Shown here in pieces: positions 8,069-17,456 of a stretch of 64,000 nt of DNA (the first letter of the stretch is position 1; every line of letters begins with the position of its first letter). Source of the DNA: Pseudomonadota bacterium (GTDB lineage Bacteria; Pseudomonadota; Alphaproteobacteria; Rhizobiales; MH13); contig JBCCPK010000002.1 in NCBI GenBank assembly GCA_039024915.1, forward strand, positions 62,001 to 126,000. Direction: 5' to 3'. Both the position numbers and the translations under genes were made by a program. The notes under the pieces were generated by a model that was given only the letters and a program-made list of their open reading frames with translations, ran no database searches and had not been told where the DNA came from.

Positions 8069-8842
8069 ATGAACGCGACTCCGCCATATCTGACCGCGCC
8101 TACCTTCGAGCCAATCCAGGGGGTTCGGCACGCCTTCTTCACGCGGCAAGGCGGAGTTTCGGATGGACTTTACGCAAGCTTGAACGGCGGCATCGGTTCA
8201 AACGATCGACGAAGCAAAGTCTTGGAAAACCGAGAGCGCATGAAAGCAGCTTTGGGCGGCGAGGCGCTGCTTACAGTCTATCAGCACCACAGCACGACCA
8301 GCATACGGACCGCTGCGGCGTGGGAAGCGGGATGCGCACCGCGCGCGGACGCCATCGTGACCGCAAAACCTGGACTTGTCGTCTGCGCTCTGGCGGCCGA
8401 TTGCGGCCCAGTGTTGTTTGCCGACCCCCATGCAAAAGTTGTCGCGGCCGCTCATGCCGGTTGGAAAGGCGCCCTTGATGGGGTGTTGGAAGCAACTCTC
8501 GAAGCGATGGAAGCGGAGGGGGCAACACGAGATCGGATCATCGCCGTACTTGGTCCATGCATCAGCCGGAACGCCTACGAGGTCGGGCCGGAGTTCAAAG
8601 CGCGTTTTGTGAGCGCGAATATCGCGAATGACCGGTTTTTTGAACCGTCGCAGCGCGCGAACCATTCCATGTTTGATCTGCCCGCCTACATCCTCGCGCG
8701 ACTGCAAGCAGCTGGCGTAGCAGCTTCAACGCTGGACCGATGCACGTATGGCGAACCTGACCTGTTCTACAGCTACAGACGCTCCACCCATCAACGCGAA
8801 CCCGATTACGGCCGGCTGGTTAGCGCCATCATGTTGACATAG
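8069..8842 (+). CDS. pgeF: Laccase-domain purine nucleoside phosphorylase, PgeF/YfiH family
   Basis: A 257-residue member of the multicopper-polyphenol-oxidase-like YfiH/PgeF family. PgeF is linked to peptidoglycan editing in E. coli, and homologues act on purine nucleosides. Conserved elements are HAFFTRQGGVSDG, QHHSTTS, AADCGPVLFADP, AAAHAGWKGAL (zinc and catalytic His region) and LGPCISRNAYEVG. The C-terminal CTYGEPDLFYSYRR segment closes the family pattern. CGGAGT lies upstream of the ATG at 8069. It follows the MidA-type gene by 18 nt. Length is typical. Confidence 0.92.
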   Translation: MNATPPYLTAPTFEPIQGVRHAFFTRQGGVSDGLYASLNGGIGSNDRRSKVLENRERMKAALGGEALLTVYQHHSTTSIRTAAAWEAGCAPRADAIVTAKPGLVVCALAADCGPVLFADPHAKVVAAAHAGWKGALDGVLEATLEAMEAEGATRDRIIAVLGPCISRNAYEVGPEFKARFVSANIANDRFFEPSQRANHSMFDLPAYILARLQAAGVAASTLDRCTYGEPDLFYSYRRSTHQREPDYGRLVSAIMLT

Positions 8843-8915
8843 GCACCCGCAATAGGGCCAAAACGATTGTTGTTGGACATCCAGCGCAACCGCGCGCCGT
8901 AGAAGCCTGTGTACC

Positions 8916-9803
8916 ATGCGTTTTTTCTTCCTCTCCGTCGGTCTGCTCGCGCTTACCGCTTGTGCGTCGGTTGAGGGTCCAGGTTCACTCGGTCGTGTGG
9001 GGGCAAGCAGCCCTGCCACCACTCAGCCGCCGGTCGCGCAGACAGCGCCCTTACCCGCACCGGTCTCGTCGCAAGCACTCAACACACCCGGGCAAGCAGC
9101 GCCGAGCCTTTACAGCAATCAGATTGGTGCCGAAGGCGCTGAGTCGATCTTCGCATCACCCGGTCAGCCATCTGGCGATCCACTCGTCAGCCCGCAAGTC
9201 AACGCAGGGGTGTCATCTCAGTCTTCCGGTTTGACCTTGGAAGATTTCTCAAGCATCGATCCTCGTCTCGTGCCAGAAAACGACCCTTTTGCTGACGAAC
9301 GTGAGGCGCAAACCCTGAATACGCTAGGCGCCAACACCTTCGGGGACGGGACGCAGCGATCCATGGAAGACTCAGTTGAGCAAAGTCTCACTGGACAGGC
9401 GACCCCTGGACTTCTGCAGCCGGCAAGGCCCCAGTATCCCCGCGCTTCGCTGGCGCCGATTTCAAGCGCGCCAGAACCACAGTCCACCCAGCTTTTCGAT
9501 GCGTTAGACGATGTGATGTTCGAAGGTGGTATGCAACTCGCGTTTTTTGGCGATGACACAGCCCAGTTTGTGGTGCGCTCGCAACTAAGCGCCATACCGT
9601 CAGATACGAGCACCCAAGTCTTGTACACCTTTGACGTTTTTGACGCGCGGGGGACGCTGCGCCACCGCGTGGTTGGCAGTTTGGCGGTTCCACAATCTGG
9701 CCCCAATGGATGGGATTTCGTCAATCCAGCAGCCATTACGACGATCGCGCGCGACGTTGGGGGTCAGTTGCTGCCGTGGTTCCGGTTAAATCCACAGGGA
9801 TAA
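8916..9803 (+). CDS. Predicted lipoprotein of unknown function
   Basis: A 295-residue exported lipoprotein. The N-terminus has a short charged start, a hydrophobic stretch and the lipobox L-T-A-C with Cys at residue 16, so it should be a substrate of the Lgt encoded 2.7 kb upstream. Residues 17-190 are Pro/Ser/Gln/Ala-rich and probably disordered. The last 100 residues (from about 190, DALDDVMFEGGMQLAFFGDD onward) look folded. I do not recognise a named domain. The placement between pgeF and prs is probably conserved among relatives. It starts 73 nt after pgeF without a strong Shine-Dalgarno. Confidence 0.75.
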   Translation: MRFFFLSVGLLALTACASVEGPGSLGRVGASSPATTQPPVAQTAPLPAPVSSQALNTPGQAAPSLYSNQIGAEGAESIFASPGQPSGDPLVSPQVNAGVSSQSSGLTLEDFSSIDPRLVPENDPFADEREAQTLNTLGANTFGDGTQRSMEDSVEQSLTGQATPGLLQPARPQYPRASLAPISSAPEPQSTQLFDALDDVMFEGGMQLAFFGDDTAQFVVRSQLSAIPSDTSTQVLYTFDVFDARGTLRHRVVGSLAVPQSGPNGWDFVNPAAITTIARDVGGQLLPWFRLNPQG

Positions 9804-9905
9804 GGGCCAAGCGCGGCGAGAGAAAACCCGCCAATCGGTTTATGGACTCTCGCGGCACGCTTGATTAAAGGCACCCCCAAGCGGCTCGCGCAGGATGACA
9901 TTTTC

Positions 9906-10841
9906 ATGAAACTTGTATCTGGCAACTCAAACTTGCCCCTGTCGCACGCTATTGCCAACTATTTGGATGCATCGCTTTGCAAAGCGGACGTCAGACGCTT
10001 CGCAGACCTCGAGATTTTCGTCGAGATCGAGGAGAACGTTCGCGGCGAAGACGTCTTTGTGCTCCAGTCGACCAGTTTCCCGGCAAACGACAACCTGATG
10101 GAGTTGCTGATCCTAATCGACGCGCTTCGTCGATCCTCGGCCAAACGGATTACCGCCGTCATCCCCTATTTCGGTTATGCCCGGCAAGATCGACGGACGG
10201 CGGGCCGAACACCAATATCCGCCAAACTCGTCGCCAACCTGATCACCGAAGCCGGCGCCGATCGTGTGCTGACGCTCGATTTGCATGCCGGGCAAATTCA
10301 GGGCTTTTTCGACATACCCACCGATAATCTTTTTGCCGAACCTGTCATCTCCAGGGACGTCATGGACAACTATATCGCCAACGGTCCGGTCGCCGTGGTT
10401 TCGCCCGACGTCGGCGGGGTTGTTCGCGCCCGTGCGATCGCCAAACGGATCGACGCACCACTGGCTATTGTCGATAAACGCCGGGATCGCCCCGGCGAGT
10501 CGGAGGTCATGAACGTTATCGGAGACGTGCAGGGCAAGTGCTGCTTACTGGTTGATGACATCGTCGATTCAGGCGGTACGCTGTGCAATGCGGCCGATGC
10601 CTTGCTGGGAATGGGTGCCACACAAGTATCAGCGTACATCACTCATGGCGTTTTGTCGGGCGGTGCCGTGGCCCGGGTCTCCGGCTCCAATCTGAAGGAG
10701 TTGGTCATTACCGATAGCATCGTGACAACCGAGGCGATCAAGACGGCCCACAACATCCGGGTGATCACAGTCGCGGGCCTGCTTGGGGAAGCAATCAACC
10801 GGACGGCTTTGGAAAAGTCTGTTTCCAGCCTTTTTTCCTAG
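9906..10841 (+). CDS. prs: Ribose-phosphate pyrophosphokinase
   Basis: A 311-residue enzyme making PRPP from ribose 5-phosphate and ATP, the precursor for nucleotides, histidine and tryptophan. It begins [20 protein letters not shown], the standard alphaproteobacterial N-terminus. Key motifs include [17 protein letters not shown], the flexible loop [17 protein letters not shown], and the PRPP-binding [13 protein letters not shown]. An in-frame TTG at 9861 would add 15 unrelated residues, while ATG 9906 has AGGAT about 9 nt upstream and gives the normal length. The nearby apt gene (17.5 kb) uses its product. It ends 8 nt from the convergent small gene. Confidence 0.97.
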   Translation: MKLVSGNSNLPLSHAIANYLDASLCKADVRRFADLEIFVEIEENVRGEDVFVLQSTSFPANDNLMELLILIDALRRSSAKRITAVIPYFGYARQDRRTAGRTPISAKLVANLITEAGADRVLTLDLHAGQIQGFFDIPTDNLFAEPVISRDVMDNYIANGPVAVVSPDVGGVVRARAIAKRIDAPLAIVDKRRDRPGESEVMNVIGDVQGKCCLLVDDIVDSGGTLCNAADALLGMGATQVSAYITHGVLSGGAVARVSGSNLKELVITDSIVTTEAIKTAHNIRVITVAGLLGEAINRTALEKSVSSLFS

Positions 10842-10849
10842 CCGCCGCC

Positions 10850-11149
10850 TCAGTCCAAACGCACAACCCGACGCAGGAAGCGCGTGTCATCAAAAATCAG
10901 GCGTACCGTGTCCCCCACACTGAGAGGGTGAGACTGGGAAAACCCTTCGATCAAACGATCAAGGATCATGCCATTGGCGAGCCTGAAGGTGCCGCGCCGC
11001 GGGCCGTGCGCGACTATCTGGGTATCGATGATGTAGACCTTACGATCCCAATAAGGGAGCGCATTTGCCTGAGGCTGCGGCCCACATACCGCACCCAGAG
11101 CAATCAGAAGAACTGCAAGTCTGAAGCTAAAGGTCCGTACAGCCAGCAT
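10850..11149 (-). CDS. Small exported protein of unknown function
   Basis: A 99-residue protein with a classical signal peptide (charged start, hydrophobic LAVLLIALGAVCG, probable cleavage near residue 29-30 before LPYWDRK). The mature part of about 70 residues is mostly beta-like and basic, with no cysteine or metal motif visible. No family is recognised. It converges with prs (8 nt between the stops) and lies 50 nt downstream of chrA on the same strand, so it might be read through from that operon. Confidence 0.6.
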   Translation of the reverse strand: MLAVRTFSFRLAVLLIALGAVCGPQPQANALPYWDRKVYIIDTQIVAHGPRRGTFRLANGMILDRLIEGFSQSHPLSVGDTVRLIFDDTRFLRRVVRLD

Positions 11150-11199
11150 TATTCAAACTCCCCGACATCCAAGGGCCAAGAGTAGTCCAAGTTACAAAG

Positions 11200-12519
11200 C
11201 TAGAAAAGCAGACGGGCAACAACACCGGCAAAACCGCAAAGAGCAATGGTCGTCAGCAGCTGCACCCGTAAACCAAACAGAAGCACAGCAGCGAGGCTCA
11301 CTATTGCAAGCGCAAGAGCATTGAGAGTGCTCAAGTCAGGTGCAGGCAAGCTCATCGGCCCGAACGATACCGTCGCAACCTCTGCGAACAGGACTTGCAA
11401 GGCAAACCAAACGCCCAGTGATGCGATGACGCCAACCACAGCAGACGTGACCCCGCGGAGGGCATTCTTAAGCCAGACAATCTCCCGTGAACGCTCAACA
11501 AAGGGCGCACCAAGAAAAATCCAGACGAAACACGGCATGAATGTCACCCATAGGGTCACACATGCGCCAAGTAGTCCGGCAAGGACGGGGTCAATGGCTA
11601 AACCTGCATTTGCGGCAGAGACAAAGCCGACGAAAACCAACACGAGGATCAAGGGTCCGGGCGTCGTTTCGGCGAGACCCAGCCCGGTGACCATTTCAGC
11701 CGTCGACAACCAAGCAAAATCCTGCACCACGACCTGTGTGATGTAGGCAAGCACGGCGTACGCACCGCCAAAGGTAATGATAGCTGTCCACGAGAAGAAC
11801 AAGGCCTGTTGCGCCCAGATGGACTGAGCGCCCGCAAGGGCGACCAAACCCAAAACAGGAGCAAGCCATAAGCCTGCGCAAATCGCCGCCGCACGCATCG
11901 ACGCCGCTTGCTGATCCTTTTCAACCGCAGGTGAAACGCCCTTGCCTTGAGGTTCGCCACGCCCCCAAACCGCGACCCCCAAACCGGCAGCCAAAGCGAT
12001 AACGAGTGGAAACGGCAAGTCGAAGACGTACAAGCCGATAAAAGCGGCAACAGCTAAGGCAACGGAGAGTGGAGACGTCAGAGTTTTCTGCGACAGTTTC
12101 AAAAGCGCTTGGACGACAAGAACCAGAACAGCCGACTGAAGCCCAAAAAGCAGACCTTCAACGGCAGGGACATCGCTAAGCGTGATGTAGAGCGTAGCCA
12201 AGGCCACAAGCACAAAGAAACCCGGCAGGACAAACAAGGCGCCCGCGACCAAGCCGCCCCGCACCCCGCCAGTCAGCCAACCGATATAGGTTGCGAGCTG
12301 CATAGCCTCTGGGCCAGGCAAAACCATGCAGTAATTCAAGGCATGCAGGAAACGCTCATCATTGAGCCACTTCTTTTCGTCAACGATGACACGATGCATC
12401 AAAGCGATCTGCGCGGCGGGCCCTCCAAACGAGAGCAAGCCCACACGCGCAAAGGTGCGGGTGATCTCGCTCGTGGTGATGTTGGGAACTTCGGGAGTAC
12501 TTACCGTTGCATCAGTCAT
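11200..12519 (-). CDS. chrA: Chromate efflux transporter, long-chain CHR family
   Basis: A 439-residue inner-membrane protein with two homologous CHR halves and about 10-12 membrane spans. The first half has the conserved FGGPAAQIALMHR, NYCMVLPGPEAMQLATYIGW segments. The second half has ITFGGAYAVLAYI and GLGLAETTPGPLILVLVFVG, the repeat of the same pattern. ChrA exports chromate, or in some members sulfate-related anions, by proton motive force. It overlaps the upstream rhodanese gene by 8 nt, which couples the two. Chromate specificity is inferred from the family; no chrB regulator is visible in this window. Confidence 0.92.
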   Translation of the reverse strand: MTDATVSTPEVPNITTSEITRTFARVGLLSFGGPAAQIALMHRVIVDEKKWLNDERFLHALNYCMVLPGPEAMQLATYIGWLTGGVRGGLVAGALFVLPGFFVLVALATLYITLSDVPAVEGLLFGLQSAVLVLVVQALLKLSQKTLTSPLSVALAVAAFIGLYVFDLPFPLVIALAAGLGVAVWGRGEPQGKGVSPAVEKDQQAASMRAAAICAGLWLAPVLGLVALAGAQSIWAQQALFFSWTAIITFGGAYAVLAYITQVVVQDFAWLSTAEMVTGLGLAETTPGPLILVLVFVGFVSAANAGLAIDPVLAGLLGACVTLWVTFMPCFVWIFLGAPFVERSREIVWLKNALRGVTSAVVGVIASLGVWFALQVLFAEVATVSFGPMSLPAPDLSTLNALALAIVSLAAVLLFGLRVQLLTTIALCGFAGVVARLLF

Positions 12520-12904
12520 GGCTGGGCTCCCATCGCGGGGTGGAGGGCCCGGTGGGCAGCCCTGCCGACTTCCATGCCGTCAACCCACCTTCAAGGTACA
12601 TCGCGTCGAAGCCAAGACAACGCGCAACTATGCAGGCGGACTGGCTCACTGAATGGCCGTAGACACACACCATGACAAGCGGATGAAGGAAGCTTCGCGA
12701 TCCCCGCAGCTGCGATAGCCTTGCGGGGATCAACCAGGGTGGAAGCCACTCAGCGCCAGAAATCGTGTCAGGTTCGCGTTGGTATGCCGTCTCGCGCCGA
12801 ACATCAAAAATTAAGGCACGCTCAGAGGGCAGCTGAAACAAGGCCGGCACCGAGATCGCAGTGGCGGTGTTGGACACCACTCGAGATTTAATGGACAAGG
12901 CCAT
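12512..12904 (-). CDS. Rhodanese-like domain protein coupled to chrA
   Basis: A 130-residue single rhodanese domain. It has the N-terminal LIFDVRRE motif, the active-site loop starting with Cys (CVYGHSVSQSA), and the closing YLEGGLTAWKSAGLP. The chosen start (ATG 12904) gives a normal single-domain length; its GAGGAG is very close, so initiation may be weak. Extending upstream adds about 60 residues without rhodanese character. Rhodaneses transfer sulfane sulfur. Rhodanese-like genes (chrE) occur in some chromate-resistance operons, so a role in thiol or sulfur handling alongside ChrA is plausible. The 8-nt overlap with chrA implies translational coupling. Confidence 0.8.
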   Translation of the reverse strand: MALSIKSRVVSNTATAISVPALFQLPSERALIFDVRRETAYQREPDTISGAEWLPPWLIPARLSQLRGSRSFLHPLVMVCVYGHSVSQSACIVARCLGFDAMYLEGGLTAWKSAGLPTGPSTPRWEPSHD

Positions 12905-13093
12905 TCTCCTCAAACACCAAAGAGGAGCGGCACTTGGGTTCGGTGGAACCACATTGGGGCGGCCACTGGAGGCCCCATTGCTAGCGGGGCTATACGTAAG
13001 GCCCGACGATGGCAAGGCGTTGCATCGAAGGGCAAACGGCGATATGCACTGCCGTCCGCGCCAGACACCCCTGGAGGCAAGCGCGGTGAGCAC

Positions 13094-13115
13094 GCCGGAC
13101 TACCCGGCAGTTTTT
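13094..13115 (+). terminator. Terminator-like hairpin in the rplY leader
   Basis: GCCGG (13094-13098) pairs with CCGGC (13104-13108) across a 5-nt loop and is followed by AG and a T-run (13111-13115). It ends about 11 nt before the rplY Shine-Dalgarno. No plus-strand gene lies between prs and rplY, so it would sit in the rplY 5' leader and could act as an attenuator. It may also stop stray read-through. The stem is only 5 bp. Confidence 0.4.
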
Positions 13116-13137
13116 ATTGCATTTCTGGAGATATGCT

Positions 13138-13782
13138 ATGCGTGAGAGCTACGAATTGGCTGGCACGCGGCGCGAACGGGTCGGCAAGGGAGCCGCCCGT
13201 GCATTGCGACGCGAGGCTCAGCTACCAGCCGTCATTTACGGTGACAAGAAAGACCCGATTCCCGTTGCCCTGCCCTATAAGGAAGTGAATCTGCTGATAC
13301 ATGGCGGCGGCTTCATGACCACGGTCGGGACCATCAATGTTGATGGAGAGCAGCATCAGGTTATCGCCAAGGATTATCAACTTGATCCAGTCCGCGATTT
13401 CCCGATGCATGTCGATTTCCTGCGGGTTGCCAAGGGCGCCGTGCTAACCGTCAATGTTCCGGTGCACTTTCTCAATGAAGAAACCAGCGTTGGGCTCAAA
13501 GCTGGCGGTGTGCTGAACGTTGTCCGCCACGAGGTGGAGCTCAACTGTCCTGCAAACGCGATTCCCGAGTTCCTTGAGCTTGACCTCGAAACGGCTGAGC
13601 TAGGCGATACGCTGAACATCTCGAACATCACTTTGCCTGACGGTGCCGAACCAACCATCACCGACCGCGATTTCGTGATCGCAACCATTGCTTCGCCGGC
13701 TGGCCTGAAGAGCGAGGACGATGACGCTGAAGGCGCCGAAGATGACGGCGCCGAAGCCTCTGAGGATAGCGCTGAAGAGTAA
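13138..13782 (+). CDS. rplY: 50S ribosomal protein L25/general stress protein Ctc
   Basis: A 214-residue protein that binds 5S rRNA through its N-terminal L25 domain (about 1-90: [30 protein letters not shown]). The C-terminal TL5/Ctc beta domain (about 95-185) has the typical [19 protein letters not shown]. The last 30 residues form a very acidic tail of repeated Asp, Glu, Ala and Gly, common in alphaproteobacterial homologues. ATG 13138 is preceded by GGAG 8 nt upstream; an in-frame codon at 13117 is unlikely. It begins a cluster with pth and ychF. Confidence 0.97.
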   Translation: MRESYELAGTRRERVGKGAARALRREAQLPAVIYGDKKDPIPVALPYKEVNLLIHGGGFMTTVGTINVDGEQHQVIAKDYQLDPVRDFPMHVDFLRVAKGAVLTVNVPVHFLNEETSVGLKAGGVLNVVRHEVELNCPANAIPEFLELDLETAELGDTLNISNITLPDGAEPTITDRDFVIATIASPAGLKSEDDDAEGAEDDGAEASEDSAEE

Positions 13783-13829
13783 GCGGCGCCCATTGCTTCT
13801 CTGCCTGTAAGGGCGTTGGAGACAATCCG

Positions 13830-14570
13830 ATGCAGGTAATCGTCGGTCTTGGTAACCCTGGCGCTCAATACGCGCGCAACCGCCACAATATCGGCTTTAT
13901 GGCAGTCGACTCGATTCATGAGCGTCACGGCTTTTCGCCGTGGCGTTCACGTTTCTCCGCCGAAACCGCCGAAGGGCGGATTGGCAGCCAAAAAGTGCTC
14001 CTGCTTAAGCCGACGACTTTTATGAACCTGTCCGGTCAGGCGGTGGGAGAGGCGCTGCGCTTTTACAAGCTCGACCCTTCCGACGTTAGCGTGGTTCACG
14101 ACGAACTGGACCTCGATCAAGGCCGCACACGCATCAAGCGCGGCGGTGGCCATGGTGGGCACAACGGTCTCAAGAGCCTCGACACACATATTGGCAAGGA
14201 CTATCGCCGTGTTCGCTTGGGCATTGGTCATCCCGGCCACAAAGATCTTGTGTCAGGCTACGTGCTTAAGGACTTCCCAAAGGCGGACGAACAATGGGTC
14301 GAAGCGCTGTGCGACGAGCTCGCGCGATCAACAGACTTACTCATCGAGGGTAAGGATAGCGATCTCAACAGCCGCTTGAACGAGGCGACTGTATCGTTTC
14401 GTCAGAGCACGCCGAACGATGCAAAGGTTGCTCAGAAGACTGCCGCAGCGAAAGGGCGCTCGCACATCCGCCAGGCGCGCGTGCCGAGCGCCAACACACC
14501 TCAATCGAAGGTCCCTGAAAAAGGGCCCATGGCCGACATGCTGAGAACGCTGTTTGGCACCAAAGACTAA
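13830..14570 (+). CDS. pth: Peptidyl-tRNA hydrolase
   Basis: A 246-residue enzyme that frees tRNA from drop-off peptidyl-tRNAs. The N-terminal active site has [18 protein letters not shown] with Asn9 and catalytic His19, followed by [15 protein letters not shown] and [25 protein letters not shown]. The core is about 190 residues. The remaining 55 are a basic, low-complexity extension ending [13 protein letters not shown], a form common in Hyphomicrobiales. It lies 47 nt after rplY and 15 nt before ychF, an arrangement devoted to translation. Confidence 0.97.
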   Translation: MQVIVGLGNPGAQYARNRHNIGFMAVDSIHERHGFSPWRSRFSAETAEGRIGSQKVLLLKPTTFMNLSGQAVGEALRFYKLDPSDVSVVHDELDLDQGRTRIKRGGGHGGHNGLKSLDTHIGKDYRRVRLGIGHPGHKDLVSGYVLKDFPKADEQWVEALCDELARSTDLLIEGKDSDLNSRLNEATVSFRQSTPNDAKVAQKTAAAKGRSHIRQARVPSANTPQSKVPEKGPMADMLRTLFGTKD

Positions 14571-14585
14571 GAACGGACCATTGCG

Positions 14586-15683
14586 ATGGGTTTTAAATGC
14601 GGCATCGTTGGCCTGCCCAATGTCGGCAAGTCCACACTGTTTAACGCGCTGACGAAAACCGCTGCGGCGCAGGCGGCAAATTACCCCTTCTGCACCATCG
14701 AGCCGAATACTGGCGACGTCGCTGTGCCAGACCCACGGCTCGCGGAGATTTCGATCATCGCGCAGTCAAAAGAAGTGATTCCGACCCGGATAACATTTGT
14801 CGATATCGCGGGCCTTGTGCGTGGTGCAGCTTCCGGCGAGGGATTGGGCAACCAGTTTCTCGCCAACATCCGGGAAGTCGATGCCATCGTGCATGTGGTC
14901 CGGTGCTTCGAAGATGACGACATCACCCATGTCGATGGAAAGATCGATCCGCTAGCCGACATCGAGACCATCGAAACCGAGCTGATGCTCGCCGATCTCG
15001 AAAGCCTCGAAAAGCGTGTGATAAACACACGCAAAAAGGCCTCCGGCAAGGACAAAGAAGCGTTGGTTGTGCTTCCCATCATGGAGGCGGCGCTCACCAT
15101 GCTTCAACAGGGCAAGCCGGCACGGATGGTCGAACGGACGCCGGAAGATGAGAAAGCGTTTCGCGGCCTGAACCTCCTGACATCCAAGCCGATCCTCTAT
15201 GTCTGTAATGTTGAGGAAGACGCAGCCGGAGATGGCAACGCATACTCCGCTAAAGTCCAGGACCATGCTGCGGCGACGGGCGCGCGCGCCGTGGTGATCT
15301 CAGCAGCCATCGAGGCGGAGGTCGCGGTTCTGCCAACCGATGAACAAGCCGAGTTTTTGGAAACACTGGGGCTTAACGAAGCGGGTCTCGATCGCCTCAT
15401 TCGGGAGGGATATGCCCTGCTGGGTCTTGTCACCTATTTCACCGCGGGACCCAAGGAGACGCGCGCTTGGACCGTTACCACGGGTACCAAGGCGCCGCAG
15501 GCAGCCGGTGTCATCCACACGGATTTTGAGCGTGGCTTCATCCGCGCCCAAACCATTGCCTTCGATGACTATATCTCCCTGAAGGGCGAAGCGGCCGCAA
15601 AAGAGGCTGGCAAGGCGCGTGATGAAGGCAAGGAGTATGTCGTCCAAGACGGCGACGTGCTTCTGTTCAAGTTCAACACATGA
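14586..15683 (+). CDS. ychF: Redox-regulated ATPase YchF
   Basis: A 365-residue Obg-type P-loop protein of the OLA1/YchF group. Motifs: G1 [15 protein letters not shown]3 [19 protein letters not shown], and N-x-x-E (NVEE) in place of the usual NKxD, which explains ATP rather than GTP preference. The helical insert and C-terminal TGS domain ([25 protein letters not shown]) are complete. It binds ribosomes and modulates translation and oxidative stress responses. Length is normal. It is 15 nt after pth. Confidence 0.97.
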   Translation: MGFKCGIVGLPNVGKSTLFNALTKTAAAQAANYPFCTIEPNTGDVAVPDPRLAEISIIAQSKEVIPTRITFVDIAGLVRGAASGEGLGNQFLANIREVDAIVHVVRCFEDDDITHVDGKIDPLADIETIETELMLADLESLEKRVINTRKKASGKDKEALVVLPIMEAALTMLQQGKPARMVERTPEDEKAFRGLNLLTSKPILYVCNVEEDAAGDGNAYSAKVQDHAAATGARAVVISAAIEAEVAVLPTDEQAEFLETLGLNEAGLDRLIREGYALLGLVTYFTAGPKETRAWTVTTGTKAPQAAGVIHTDFERGFIRAQTIAFDDYISLKGEAAAKEAGKARDEGKEYVVQDGDVLLFKFNT

Positions 15684-15752
15684 CATTCATCTGGCAGGCG
15701 TCTCGAAGCGCACTACCTATTTCGCGGTCACCCGCCGGAAAAGGAAATCGCC

Positions 15753-16511
15753 ATGCGCCCGTTTGTAGCCTCCACCTTTCTCATCACCTGCGCGTTTGCA
15801 GCGTCGACCGCCAACGCCGAAATCGTTGGCGAAACCCACACCTACACGATTGGGGATCTGACCTTCGAAGGCTATGTCGCGACGAATACCGCGCTGGAAC
15901 AGGCAAAGGGTACAGTCCTTATCGTCCACGATTGGGATGGTCTGACAGACTATGAGATGCGCCGCGCCGATATGCTCGCGGCGCTGGGCTACACCGCATT
16001 CGCCATTGATGTGTATTCAACAGACGTGAACCCGCAAGGGTTTGAAGAGTATCGCGCCGCTTCCGGCGCCATGTACGCAGATCGCGAGACCTTCCGTGAG
16101 CGCCTGCTTGGTGCCGTCACTGAAGCATCCAACATCGCGGGCGGCACCGATAACATCATCATGATCGGCTACTGCTTTGGCGGTGCGGCGGTACTCGAAG
16201 CTGCTCGGGCCGGCGCCGATGTCGATGGATTTGTGGCTTTCCACGCCGGTCTGGGCACACCGGAAGGTCAGGACTGGGCATCTGTCGCAGCGCCCATTCA
16301 ATTCCACCACGGTACCGCTGACCCCGTATCGGGGATGGCAGACTTGGCGCAAACGCTTGATGAACTTGAAGCCGCCGGTGTCAATCATGCCGCGAGCATC
16401 TACGGCGGCGCGCGTCACTCGTTCACGGTGTTCAACTCACGAGACTATTTGCTCGAAGCCGACCAAGCGTCCTGGGCTGGCCTCCAGACCTTCTTGACAG
16501 AGCAGCTCTAG
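15753..16511 (+). CDS. Exported dienelactone hydrolase-family protein
   Basis: A 252-residue alpha/beta hydrolase with a signal peptide (ASTANAEIVGE around the cleavage site, residues 18-27), so it should act in the periplasm. The dienelactone-hydrolase triad is visible: Cys141 in GYCFGGAA, Asp190 in HHGTADPVSG and His222 in GGARHSFT. Cytoplasmic members hydrolyse dienelactone in chloroaromatic degradation; exported members have undefined ester or lactone substrates, and no aromatic-degradation gene is nearby. It begins 69 nt after ychF. Confidence 0.88.
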   Translation: MRPFVASTFLITCAFAASTANAEIVGETHTYTIGDLTFEGYVATNTALEQAKGTVLIVHDWDGLTDYEMRRADMLAALGYTAFAIDVYSTDVNPQGFEEYRAASGAMYADRETFRERLLGAVTEASNIAGGTDNIIMIGYCFGGAAVLEAARAGADVDGFVAFHAGLGTPEGQDWASVAAPIQFHHGTADPVSGMADLAQTLDELEAAGVNHAASIYGGARHSFTVFNSRDYLLEADQASWAGLQTFLTEQL

Positions 16512-16541
16512 GCCTGAGCTCCGGCAGCGATAAGAGAAGTC

Positions 16542-17144
16542 GTGAACACCCAGACGCATTTTCTTGTCGCTGCCGCGCTGTTTGCAAGGCCGAACGCGCC
16601 ACGCCGAAACATCGCGTGGGCGGTCGGCGCGTTTCTGCCCGATCTGGCAATTTTTGGCCTCTTTGCGTGGGCGCTGGTGACGGGCACACCCCAAAACGAG
16701 CTTTGGAGCCGAATCTATTTCTCTGAGCCGATGCTGACGCTAACGGCGATTGCGAACTCCGCTCCGCTGTACGTTGCTATTGCTCTGTTAGGCTGGTTCT
16801 GGGCTCAGGCAAGGGCGGGCAAAAGCGTGGACACCTTGCCCGCCCTAACTGTTTTAGGCCTCGCTGCATTGAGCCATCTTGCAGGCGATCTTCCAGTCCA
16901 TGTGGATGATGCTCATCCACATTTCTGGCCACTGACAGATTGGCGCTTCCGTTCGCCGATATCCTATTGGGATGGCAACCACTATGGTCGTGAGTTCAGC
17001 TTGTTCGAGGCCTTACTCGGGATCGGGCTCGCAGTCTTTCTTTGGCGCCGTTTCGCAAGCATATGGTTCCGCGCTCTTCTTGCCTTATGCATCGCCGCGT
17101 ACCTGATTGTGCCGTTATTTTGGTGGTTGCAGTTCGGCGGGTAA
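16542..17144 (+). CDS. Multi-pass membrane protein with conserved histidines
   Basis: A 200-residue inner-membrane protein starting with GTG at 16542. Four to five membrane segments are visible (about 25-45, 68-90, 100-118, 150-166, 175-195). A His near the N-terminus (NTQTHFLVAAALF) and a cluster HLAGDLPVHVDDAHPHFWP around residues 112-130 resemble the metal-dependent hydrolase-like YdjM/DUF457 membrane family. I cannot assign a substrate. It lies 30 nt after the dienelactone hydrolase and probably shares its transcript. Confidence 0.65.
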   Translation: MNTQTHFLVAAALFARPNAPRRNIAWAVGAFLPDLAIFGLFAWALVTGTPQNELWSRIYFSEPMLTLTAIANSAPLYVAIALLGWFWAQARAGKSVDTLPALTVLGLAALSHLAGDLPVHVDDAHPHFWPLTDWRFRSPISYWDGNHYGREFSLFEALLGIGLAVFLWRRFASIWFRALLALCIAAYLIVPLFWWLQFGG

Positions 17145-17154
17145 CGTCAGCCGA

Positions 17155-17364
17155 CTAGGCGGACTTCTTCGAGCAGGTCGATAGACCCAGTATGGAGTAG
17201 CCCGGGCACGTCCGCAGAAGCCCTGTTGTCGCCACGAAGAAGCCCAGGTAGCCGACGCCCTTCCAAGCGATTTCCTCCGGCCCAAAGACTGCAAACGCGA
17301 CCATGGCAACACCGGCCACTACTCTCAGTAGGCGGTCGAGCTTTCCGACATTTGTTTCCCACAT
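17155..17364 (-). CDS. DUF2892 (YgaP-like) inner-membrane protein
   Basis: A 69-residue protein of the DUF2892 family. It has a short basic start (TNVGKLDRLLRVVAG), two hydrophobic helices and the closing CPGYSILGLSTC with two cysteines, which is the family signature. These proteins occur alone or fused to rhodanese domains (as in YgaP) and are linked to sulfur handling. It converges with the preceding membrane-protein gene (10 nt). Confidence 0.85.
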   Translation of the reverse strand: MWETNVGKLDRLLRVVAGVAMVAFAVFGPEEIAWKGVGYLGFFVATTGLLRTCPGYSILGLSTCSKKSA

Positions 17365-17456
17365 TGCAATGCTCCCCCTGTTGCTGTCGCTGCCTCAAGC
17401 ACGTTTAGAACGGCCATGCATTGCGAAATATCAGGCTCGCTATCGTGGCCTGCACA

